In this document: piece after piece, positions 44,719-51,472 of the stretch | Position numbering within the stretch: position 1 is the stretch's first letter | Layout of the letters: each line of letters starts with the position of its first letter | NCBI RefSeq assembly: GCF_014651995.1 | Contig: NZ_BMXY01000003.1 | Coordinates: 186,001 to 250,000 of the forward strand | From: Cognatilysobacter xinjiangensis | GTDB lineage: Bacteria; Pseudomonadota; Gammaproteobacteria; Xanthomonadales; Xanthomonadaceae | Direction of reading: 5' to 3' | DNA: 64,000 bases | Notes under the pieces: generated by a model | The model's database searches: none | Told to the model about the DNA's origin: nothing | The model's input: only the letters and a program-made list of their open reading frames with translations | Made by a program: the position numbers and the translations under genes

Positions 44719-45257
44719 GTGGCGCCCCCCGCCCGCGCCGCCGGCAGCAGGCGCGCCTGCGCCATCTCGCCGCCCTGCTGCTCGCCGCGCTGGCCGTGCT
44801 CGCCGTACCCGCGGTGCGCGCCGACCAGTTTGAATACGTGCAGTTGCCGGATGCACAGGCGGCGCTGCGGCGCCTGCAGATCGGCAGCGTCGTCCACGTC
44901 TACTGCGCGGCCTGCGGCGAAACGGCCTCGCGCCGCATGACCGTCCGTTCCAGCGGAATCGCCCGCATCTGGGACGACCCGCGCGGCGCCACCGTCTACC
45001 GCAGCCCCGAAGGCCGCGCGTACTGGACGGTCGAAGTGAATGGCCGCGCGATCGACCTCGCCTACGTCTACGTGCGCGACGGGCGTCGCTGGCGCAATCT
45101 TGCGGCCGCGGTCGGCCTCCAGCCGGTCGAAGTACCGATCGTGCTGCCCGAGGCGGTGACCGGCCGGCGTTGGCTGTGTGGCGATGGCCGCGACGACACG
45201 GAGCGCGAGGTGTTCAATGCGCGCCGTGATCCGTGCCAGGCCGGCCCGGAACGCTGA
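44715..45257 (+). CDS. Exported hypothetical protein with CxxC
   Basis: 180 residues. A basic start (MSGAPRPRRRQQARLRHLAA) and hydrophobic stretch form a signal peptide ending AVPAVRA. The mature part has VHVYCAACGETASRRMTVRS (CxxC) near residue 75, a beta-rich body and a C-terminal pair of Cys (RRWLCGDGRD, RRDPCQAG). Coupled to comF by a 4-bp overlap. Periplasmic redox or structural role possible; no family recognised. The following 45258-45451 stretch shows nothing. Confidence 0.65.
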   Translation: MSGAPRPRRRQQARLRHLAALLLAALAVLAVPAVRADQFEYVQLPDAQAALRRLQIGSVVHVYCAACGETASRRMTVRSSGIARIWDDPRGATVYRSPEGRAYWTVEVNGRAIDLAYVYVRDGRRWRNLAAAVGLQPVEVPIVLPEAVTGRRWLCGDGRDDTEREVFNARRDPCQAGPER

Positions 45258-45451
45258 GTCGCGTCCGCAGCGGCGCGGTCCGACCAGAGAATGGGCCGCG
45301 TCCGACGCCGGAGCGTGATGGACGCGCACGGTGAATCGCTTCCCGTACAGGCAGCATGCCGGCGCCTGCGTGTCGCGCGCATGACCTGCGACGGATGCCC
45401 GCCTTCGCACCCTCGCTACACTTCCTCCCTTCCGCCGACATGGAGCGCGCC

Positions 45452-46480
45452 GTGAGCCAGTGGTTCTTCGTCAATTCCCGCACCAGCGAGCGCGTGGGCC
45501 CGCTCGATCCGGACGCCGCCTTCGCCTACGCGCGGCAGAACCCCGACCACGTGTGCTGGCGCGACGGCCTGTCGGGCTGGCAGCCGGTGCGCGCGATGCC
45601 GGAGTTCGCCGAGGCCTTCGGCGGCCCCGGCACGCACATGCCGCCGCCTCCGCCGCCGATGGCCGGCTCGCGCGGCATGAACGACGACATCGACTACCGC
45701 ATCGTCGGCAACGACATGCCGTTCGTGGAGATCGAGCTCGATCCGGGTGAGAGCGCGATCGCCGAAGCCGGCGCGCTGATGTACAAGGACGCGGTGGTCG
45801 GCATGGAGACCGCGTTCGGCGACGGCTCGCGCAGCGGCCAGGGCGGCGGCTTCATGGACAAGCTGATGAGCGCGGGCAAGCGCGTCATCACCGGCGAGAG
45901 CCTGTTCACCACGGTGTACACGCACAACGGCCAGGGCAAGGCGCGCGTGGCCTTCGCCGCGCCGTATCCGGGCACCGTGCTGCCGATCCGCCTGTCCGAG
46001 CACGGCGGCCGGCTGATCTGCCAGAAGGACTCGTTCCTCGCCGGCGCGCGCGGCGTGCAGGTCGGCATCCATTTCCAGAAGAAGATCCTCACCGGCCTGT
46101 TCGGCGGCGAGGGCTTCATCATGCAGAAGCTCGAGGGCGACGGCTGGGTGTTCGTGCATGCCGGCGGCACGCTGGTCGAGCGCGACCTCGCACCCGGCGA
46201 GCGCCTCGACGTCGACACCGGTTGCGTGATGGCCTTCCATCCCACCGTCGACATGGACGTGCGCCCGGTCGGCGGCATCAAGTCGATGTTCTTCGGCGGC
46301 GAAGGCGTATTCCTGGCCACGCTGACCGGCCCGGGCAAGGTCTGGCTGCAGTCGCTACCGTTCTCTCGCATGGCGGGGCGCATGCTGGCCGCGGCGCCGC
46401 AGGGCGGCGGCAAGAACGTGGGCGAGGGCTCGATGCTCGGCGGTCTGGGTCGCCTGCTCGACGGCGACAACGGCTTCTGA
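45452..46480 (+). CDS. GYF_2-AIM24 fusion protein (TIGR00266-like)
   Basis: 342 residues. Residues 1-55 form a GYF_2-type domain (MSQWFFVNSRTSERVGPLDP, DHVCWRDGLSGWQPV), then a Pro-rich linker with a PPPPPPM run, then an AIM24/TIGR00266 beta-barrel (MPFVEIELDPGESAIAEAGA, DGSRSGQGGGF, GESLFTTVYTHNGQGKARVA, GGIKSMFFGGEGVFLATLTG). GTG 45452 is chosen over ATG 45440 because GGAG lies 6 bp upstream of it. AIM24 proteins of bacteria are uncharacterised; GYF_2 domains often bind Pro-rich peptides, so the linker could be an intramolecular ligand. Confidence 0.82.
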   Translation: MSQWFFVNSRTSERVGPLDPDAAFAYARQNPDHVCWRDGLSGWQPVRAMPEFAEAFGGPGTHMPPPPPPMAGSRGMNDDIDYRIVGNDMPFVEIELDPGESAIAEAGALMYKDAVVGMETAFGDGSRSGQGGGFMDKLMSAGKRVITGESLFTTVYTHNGQGKARVAFAAPYPGTVLPIRLSEHGGRLICQKDSFLAGARGVQVGIHFQKKILTGLFGGEGFIMQKLEGDGWVFVHAGGTLVERDLAPGERLDVDTGCVMAFHPTVDMDVRPVGGIKSMFFGGEGVFLATLTGPGKVWLQSLPFSRMAGRMLAAAPQGGGKNVGEGSMLGGLGRLLDGDNGF

Positions 46481-46662
46481 GCCTGCGGGCGCCACGATGG
46501 CGCACGGCGGCGGTCGCCGCCGCGGTGGCGCGAACGCCGTCCCCGGCGTCCCCGTCGGCCGCGACATGGCGCTGCGCGACGACGCACACGCCGTCAGCCC
46601 GTCTTAAGCGGCCACCGGCGCGGGGCGGCGACAATGCCCGCCCCGCTGCCCCGATCAAGCCC

Positions 46663-47688
46663 ATGACGTCCCTGCGCACGCTCGCCACCGCCACGCTGTT
46701 CACCGCCGTCCTCGCCGGCTGCGGCGGCAACGAGACGCGCCCCTCCCCGGCGGCGGTGAAGCCCGCGGTGGTCGCCGCGCCCGTCGCGCCGGTGCGCGTG
46801 GGCCTCGCGCTCGGCGGCGGCGCGGCCAAGGGCTTCGCGCACATCGGCGTGATCAAGATGCTCGAGGCCAACGGCATCAAGGTCGACGTGGTCAGCGGCA
46901 CCAGCGCCGGCAGCGTGGTCGGCGCGCTCTACGCGAGCGGCATGGACGCGTTCGCGCTGCAGAAGCAGGCGGTCGCGCTCGACGAAGACCGCATCAAGGA
47001 CGTGCGCCTGTTCTCCGGCGGCCTGGTGCAGGGCCAGGCGCTGCAGGACTACGTCAACGCGCAGGTGCGCAACCGCCCGATCGACCGCCTCGGCAAGCCG
47101 TTCGCTGCGGTGGCCACGCAGCTGGAAACCGGCGAGCGCACGGTGTTCGTGCGCGGCAACACCGGCCAGGCGGTGCGCGCGTCCAGCAGCATCCCCGGCG
47201 TGTTCGAGCCGGTGGCGATCGGCAGGTCGCATTACGTCGACGGCGGCGTGGTCAGCCCGGTGCCGGTGGACGCCGCGCGCCAGCTCGGCGCCGATATCGT
47301 CATCGCGGTCGACATCTCGACCAAGGCCAGCGGCAAGGCGCCGGGCAGCCTGCTGGGCACGGTCAACCAGTCCATCACGATCATGGGCCAGAAGCTCGGC
47401 GCGCAGGAACTCGCGCGCGCCGACGTGGTGATCCGCCCGAGCGTCAACGACATCGGCCCGGCGGCATTCGAGCAGAAGGCCACCGCGATCCTCGAGGGCG
47501 AGCGCGCGGCGGTGGCGGCGCTGCCGCAGATCCGCGCGAAGATCGCGCAGCTGCAGCAGGCGCGTGCGCAGGCCGCGCGCAGTCGCGCCGAAGCGCAGGC
47601 CGCCAAGGACGCCGAACGCGCGCGCGCGGCCTGCAAGGCGCAGCAGGGCCGGCTGTCGAAGCTGGTGGGCCGCGATCCCGCCTGTTGA
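46663..47688 (+). CDS. Patatin-like phospholipase lipoprotein
   Basis: 341 residues. Lipobox in TLFTAVLAGCGG near residue 20, then a patatin domain: oxyanion VGLALGGGAAKGFAHIGVIK, nucleophile elbow VVSGTSAGSVVGALYA near residue 85 (Ser of GTSAG), and catalytic Asp in SHYVDGGVVSPVPVD near 190. The C-terminal 60 residues are an Ala/Arg/Gln coiled coil (LPQIRAKIAQLQQARAQAAR). It resembles RssA/NTE-type bacterial patatins that act on envelope phospholipids, here anchored in the membrane. Confidence 0.92.
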   Translation: MTSLRTLATATLFTAVLAGCGGNETRPSPAAVKPAVVAAPVAPVRVGLALGGGAAKGFAHIGVIKMLEANGIKVDVVSGTSAGSVVGALYASGMDAFALQKQAVALDEDRIKDVRLFSGGLVQGQALQDYVNAQVRNRPIDRLGKPFAAVATQLETGERTVFVRGNTGQAVRASSSIPGVFEPVAIGRSHYVDGGVVSPVPVDAARQLGADIVIAVDISTKASGKAPGSLLGTVNQSITIMGQKLGAQELARADVVIRPSVNDIGPAAFEQKATAILEGERAAVAALPQIRAKIAQLQQARAQAARSRAEAQAAKDAERARAACKAQQGRLSKLVGRDPAC

Positions 47689-47721
47689 TCGATCCGCCGG
47701 CGCGTGACGCCGGTACGCGCG

Positions 47722-48174
47722 ATGTCGACGCGCGACATGCAGACTGTCGCGATGATCGATGCACTTCTCTACGAAAGCCGCGCCGACGAGCGCCTCACCG
47801 ATGCCGAACTCGAGGTGATCCTGATCGGCTCGCGCGTGCGCAACGCCCGTCGCGGCATCACCGGCGCGCTGCTGCGCGACGGCGACCGCATCGTGCAGTA
47901 CCTCGAAGGCGAGCCCGCCGCGATCGAGCGCACGCTCGGCGCCATCCAGGCCTCGCCGCTGCACCACGACCTCGCGGTGATCGAGCGCGCCACCGGCGTC
48001 GAACGCGCGTTCGACCGCTGGTACATGGGCTTCCGCGGCTTCCATGCCGACCATCGCCGCGCCGCGGCCACCGGGGAATGGGTCGATTCGCTGGCCCTGG
48101 TCCGCGACCGCATCGAGGGCAATGCGCCGCTCGCACGGCTGGTCGCGCTCTGGGACGAATTCGAGGCCGCCTGA
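47722..48174 (+). CDS. BLUF-domain blue-light photoreceptor
   Basis: 150 residues from ATG 47722 (starts at 47737 or 47752 are also possible). A single BLUF domain binding FAD. With this numbering the photocycle residues are Y17 (DALLYESRA), N41 (RVRNARRGITG) and Q59 (RIVQYLEGEP); the spacings 24 and 18 equal those of AppA Y21-N45-Q63. W100 and M102 (FDRWYMGFRG) match AppA W104 and M106. So the photoreceptor should be functional. There is no output domain; a diguanylate cyclase gene follows 80 bp downstream on the same strand, a plausible partner. Confidence 0.9.
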   Translation: MSTRDMQTVAMIDALLYESRADERLTDAELEVILIGSRVRNARRGITGALLRDGDRIVQYLEGEPAAIERTLGAIQASPLHHDLAVIERATGVERAFDRWYMGFRGFHADHRRAAATGEWVDSLALVRDRIEGNAPLARLVALWDEFEAA

Positions 48175-48180
48175 CGCGCC

Positions 48181-48204
48181 GCTGTCGCTGTCGCTGTCGC
48201 TGTA
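48181..48204 (+). repeat. GCTGTC tandem repeat
   Basis: Four copies of the hexamer GCTGTC (the last ending GCTGTA) lie between the BLUF and diguanylate cyclase genes. A shorter version occurs near 24824. No function evident; possibly a slippage-prone spacer. Confidence 0.6.
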
Positions 48205-48254
48205 GAGCTTCCGTGCCGCGCCGATATCGCGCCAACGCCTCCTGACGCCCGCCC

Positions 48255-49439
48255 ATGCACACCATCGACATGATGTCGGCCCTTGTCATCGGCGGCAGCG
48301 GCGCGTTCGTCAGTGCCGGCATGATGCGGCTGGCCATGCAGACCGACCGCAGCCTGCGCCGGCCGCTTCGCTGGTGCCTGTGGGGATTCCTGCTGCTGGG
48401 CTTCGGGCTGTCGCAGAACGCGTTCACCAGCTGGGCCTGGCGGCTGCCGATCCTCGTCGGCGCGTCGGCCACACTGGCGGCCACCGCGCTGGTCTCGCGC
48501 GGCCTGCTGGCCCTGGCAACCGGCCACGTGGTGCGCCATCCGGCGCTGCTCGACGTGCTGCTGCCGACGGGCGTGCTGGCACTCGCGTGGACGCAGGGCC
48601 ACCACGCGTTCGGCATCGTCTTCCATGCGGCCTGCCTGGCCGTTTCCAGCGCCGCGGCGGTGGCCCTGCGCCCCGCGCTGCTGGCGCCGCGCAGCGCGGC
48701 CGAGATGACGGTGGCCGCCACGATGACGTTCTACGCCGCCACCTGGGCCTACGGGCTGTTCGGCGCCATGACCTACTCGGGCCCCGAGCGACGCCACCTC
48801 ATGTACGTGCCCGAGCCCGCGCTCAGCCTGTACGCGGCGACCTATGCGCTGCTGCCGCTGGTGGTCGGGGCGCTGGTGCTGAACCTCGCCAATGCGCGGC
48901 TGGGCCAGCGCCTGCGGGTGCAGGCCGGCACCGACGAACTCACCGGGCTGATGTCGCGCCGCGCGCTGCACGAGGGCGTGGACGCCTGGCATGCCGAGGT
49001 GCTCGCGCAGGGGCGGCGGGCCGCGCTGCTGCTCATCGACGTCGACCACTTCAAGCGTGTCAACGACACCTTCGGCCACGAGGGCGGCGACGAGGTGCTG
49101 CGCGCGCTGGGGCGCCACATGCCGCGCCAGCTGCGCGCCGGCACGCGGCTGGCGCGCTACGGCGGCGAGGAGTTCCTCGCCCTGCTCGACGCCGGTTCGC
49201 TGGACGAGGCGGTGCAGGCCGCCGAGCGCCTGCGTGCCTCGATCGCCGCCGCGCCGCTGGGCGGGGTGCCGGTCACGATCAGCGTCGGCGTCGCGGGCTG
49301 GCCCGCGGACGTGGCCTTCGCACGGGCGCTGGCGCGGGCCGATGTCGCGCTCTACGAGGCCAAGCGCGCCGGTCGCGACCGCGTGGTGCTCGACGTCGAG
49401 CCGGCCGGTGGCCGCCGCGCGGGCGAGGCGGCCGGCTGA
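48255..49439 (+). CDS. Membrane diguanylate cyclase (GGDEF)
   Basis: 394 residues. About seven membrane helices in residues 1-215 (VIGGSGAFVSAGMMRLAM, WCLWGFLLLGFGLSQ, ALLPLVVGALVLNLANA), then a GGDEF domain: TDELTGLMSRRALHEG, LLLIDVDHFKRVNDTFGHEG, signature RYGGEEFLAL near residue 300, and VTISVGVAGWP. The active-site GGEEF is intact, and I see no RxxD inhibitory site five residues before it. It makes c-di-GMP at the inner membrane. It follows a BLUF photoreceptor gene, which may regulate it. Confidence 0.92.
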   Translation: MHTIDMMSALVIGGSGAFVSAGMMRLAMQTDRSLRRPLRWCLWGFLLLGFGLSQNAFTSWAWRLPILVGASATLAATALVSRGLLALATGHVVRHPALLDVLLPTGVLALAWTQGHHAFGIVFHAACLAVSSAAAVALRPALLAPRSAAEMTVAATMTFYAATWAYGLFGAMTYSGPERRHLMYVPEPALSLYAATYALLPLVVGALVLNLANARLGQRLRVQAGTDELTGLMSRRALHEGVDAWHAEVLAQGRRAALLLIDVDHFKRVNDTFGHEGGDEVLRALGRHMPRQLRAGTRLARYGGEEFLALLDAGSLDEAVQAAERLRASIAAAPLGGVPVTISVGVAGWPADVAFARALARADVALYEAKRAGRDRVVLDVEPAGGRRAGEAAG

Positions 49440-49442
49440 GCC

Positions 49443-49919
49443 TCAGCCGCGCGGCAGCGGCAGGCCGCGGAACGCCTTGACGGTGCGCAGCACGAAGCTC
49501 GAATTGACGTCGGCCACGCCAGCCTGGTTGAGCAGGCGGTCGAGCAGGAAGCGCGAGAAATGCTCGAGGTCGCGTACCGCGACCTGCAGCAGGTAGTCCA
49601 TGTCGCCGGTCAGCGCATGGCAGGCCACCACCTCCTCCCATTGCTCGACGAAACCGCTGAAGGCCGCCACGGAGGCCGCATCGTGGCGCACGAGCTGCAC
49701 GCGCACGAAGGCCTGCAGGCCCAGGCCCAGCCGCTCGGGATCGACCTGCGCCGCGTAGCCGGCGATCACCCCGTCACGCTCGAGCCGCTGCACACGGCGC
49801 AGGCAGGCCGAGGGCGAGAGGTGCACGCGCTCGGCCAGTTCGGCGTTGGTCAGCCGGCCCTCGTGCTGCAGGGCAGCGAGCAGGAGCAGGTCGGTGCGGT
49901 CGAGGTCGATGGTGGCCAT
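49443..49919 (-). CDS. Lrp/AsnC-family transcriptional regulator
   Basis: 158 residues from ATG 49919. N-terminal HTH (DLDRTDLLLLAALQHEGRLT, LAERVHLSPSACLRRVQRLE) and C-terminal RAM domain (ACHALTGDMDYLLQVAVRD, the effector-binding turn). It is divergent from phhA, with TTGCGC-type repeats between, and is therefore the probable local regulator of phenylalanine hydroxylation, as Lrp-type regulators often are for adjacent amino-acid catabolic genes. Effector probably an aromatic amino acid (inference). Confidence 0.93.
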   Translation of the reverse strand: MATIDLDRTDLLLLAALQHEGRLTNAELAERVHLSPSACLRRVQRLERDGVIAGYAAQVDPERLGLGLQAFVRVQLVRHDAASVAAFSGFVEQWEEVVACHALTGDMDYLLQVAVRDLEHFSRFLLDRLLNQAGVADVNSSFVLRTVKAFRGLPLPRG

Positions 49920-49921
49920 CT

Positions 49922-49999
49922 GTTGCGCGTTTTCCTCGTATGACGCACGGATCGTGCGCCACGGGCCTGCAGGGGCGCAACAACGCAACCCCGTTGCGC
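49922..49999. promoter_or_regulatory. GTTGCGC repeats in the Lrp/phhA intergenic region
   Basis: GTTGCGC occurs at 49922-49928 and 49993-49999, and its complement GCGCAAC at 49975-49981, the last two forming an inverted repeat with an 11-bp spacer containing another CGCAAC. Multiple phased copies are usual for Lrp-family binding. A TAGATT -10-like element follows at 50011. Confidence 0.55.
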
Positions 50000-50039
50000 G
50001 CCGCGCCGTCTAGATTGGAGCGTCAGCCGGAGGCCCGCC

Positions 50040-50930
50040 ATGAACGCCCAGCCGCAGCGCATCGAGCACCAGCTCACCGACAAGGGCTACGTGCCCGTCT
50101 ACACCACGGCCGTGATCGAGCAGCCCTGGTCCGGCTATACGCCGATCGACCACGACGTCTGGGCGCAGCTGTTCGAGCGCCAGCAGAAGATCCTGGTCGG
50201 CCGCGCCAGCCAGGCGTTCCTCGACGCGCAGCGCGCCATGCACATGAGCGCGCACGAGATCCCGAAGTTCGACGACCTCAACAAGGTGCTGCGCGCGGCC
50301 ACCGGCTGGGAGCTGATCGGCGTGCAGGGCCTGCTGCCCGAGCTCGACTTCTTCGACCACCTCGCGAACCGGCGCTTCCCGGTCACGTGGTGGATCCGCA
50401 CGCCCGAGCAGATGGACTACCTGTCCGAACCGGACCTGTTCCACGACCTGTTCGGCCACGTGCCGCTGCTGATGAACCCGGTGTTCGCCGACTACATGCA
50501 GGCCTACGGCCGCGGCGGGGTCAAGGCGCACGGCATTGGTCCGGAGGCGCTGGCCAATCTCACGCGCCTGTACTGGTACACGGCGGAATTCGGCCTGATC
50601 CGCGATCCGGACGGACTGCGCATCTACGGCAGCGGCATCCTGTCGTCGAAGGGCGAATCGATCCACTGCCTCGAGTCGGATGCGCCGAACCGCATCGGCT
50701 TCAACCTCGAGCGGATCATGCGCACGCGCTACCGCATCGACACCTACCAGAAGACGTATTTCGTCATCGACTCGTTCGAGCAGTTGTTCGAGGCGACGCA
50801 GCCGGACTTCACCCCGATCTATGCGCGCCTTGCGCAACAGGACTCGATCCCCGCCGGCCACGTGCGCGAGGGCGATCGCGTGTTCAACCGCGGCACCGGC
50901 GAGGGCTGGCTGACCGACGGCGACGTCTGA
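50040..50930 (+). CDS. phhA: Phenylalanine 4-monooxygenase
   Basis: 296 residues. Pterin-dependent, non-haem iron enzyme converting phenylalanine to tyrosine. Iron ligands are the two His of FHDLFGHVPLL near residue 138 and the Glu in YWYTAEFGLI near 183. The pterin segment is GWELIGVQGLLPELDFFDHL, and GSGILSSKGESIHCL is also conserved. Length is typical of bacterial single-domain enzymes. ATG 50040 lies after GGAGG. A shared terminator follows. Confidence 0.96.
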   Translation: MNAQPQRIEHQLTDKGYVPVYTTAVIEQPWSGYTPIDHDVWAQLFERQQKILVGRASQAFLDAQRAMHMSAHEIPKFDDLNKVLRAATGWELIGVQGLLPELDFFDHLANRRFPVTWWIRTPEQMDYLSEPDLFHDLFGHVPLLMNPVFADYMQAYGRGGVKAHGIGPEALANLTRLYWYTAEFGLIRDPDGLRIYGSGILSSKGESIHCLESDAPNRIGFNLERIMRTRYRIDTYQKTYFVIDSFEQLFEATQPDFTPIYARLAQQDSIPAGHVREGDRVFNRGTGEGWLTDGDV

Positions 50931-50949
50931 GCCGCGCTGGCGACACAAA

Positions 50950-50977
50950 AAAAGGGCCGCCCGGAGGCGGCCCTTTT
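50950..50977. terminator. Bidirectional terminator, phhA and Ala-rich lipoprotein gene
   Basis: AAAGGGCCGCC (50951-50961), loop CGGA, GGCGGCCCTTT (50966-50976), flanked by A-runs and T-runs so that both strands have a stem followed by U residues. It serves phhA on the plus strand and the convergent lipoprotein gene on the minus strand. Confidence 0.9.
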
Positions 50978-50997
50978 CGTTTCCACCCGAACGCGGA

Positions 50998-51369
50998 TTA
51001 CTGGCCGTTCGTGTTGTTCTTGCCGTCGGCGGCCGCGTTGGCCTCCTCGGCGGCATTGCGCGCCTGCTCGGCGGCGTCGGCCGACTGCTCGGCGGCGTCG
51101 GCGAGGTCGTCGCGGCGGGTCTCTTCGGTGCCACCGACATTGGCCGCAGCGTTGGCGGCGGTATCGGCGGCGGCGGCGGCGGCGTCAGCGGCCGACTGCG
51201 CGGTGGCGGCAGCCTGCGCATCGCCCGTGGCGGCGGCGTTGGTCGCGGCTTCCTGCGCCTCGCCGGCGGCCTGGGCGGCCTCGCCGGCCGAATCGGCGGC
51301 CTGATCCTTGTTGCAGGCCGTCAGCGCCAGGCCGAGCGCGATCGCGAGCAGCATCTTGTTGGTGTTCAT
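50998..51369 (-). CDS. Small Ala-rich lipoprotein
   Basis: 123 residues: MNTNKMLLAIALGLALTACN with lipobox LTAC, then an Ala/Gln/Asp/Glu helical body (AQAAATAQSAADAAAAAADT) containing heptad-like Ala repeats and a short Asn/Gly tail. It could form a helical spacer in the envelope, like Lpp-type or Ala-rich coiled-coil lipoproteins. GGAGC lies upstream of ATG 51369. A 7-bp hairpin (CGACGCG/CGCGTCG, 51391-51408) lies in its leader. No family recognised. Confidence 0.78.
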   Translation of the reverse strand: MNTNKMLLAIALGLALTACNKDQAADSAGEAAQAAGEAQEAATNAAATGDAQAAATAQSAADAAAAAADTAANAAANVGGTEETRRDDLADAAEQSADAAEQARNAAEEANAAADGKNNTNGQ

Positions 51370-51472
51370 GGAAAGCTCCTGGATTCGAGACGACGCGGTC
51401 TCGCGTCGCGCACAGGATCGCCAGCGGCCGTAAAGACCAGGCGAAGACCGGCCGTAGAGCCTGAACGGCCGC

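Noticed and set aside
46222-46662. Reading the patatin gene from an upstream in-frame start
   Set aside because: The frame upstream of 46663 overlaps the AIM24 gene and would hide a clear lipoprotein signal beginning at 46663.
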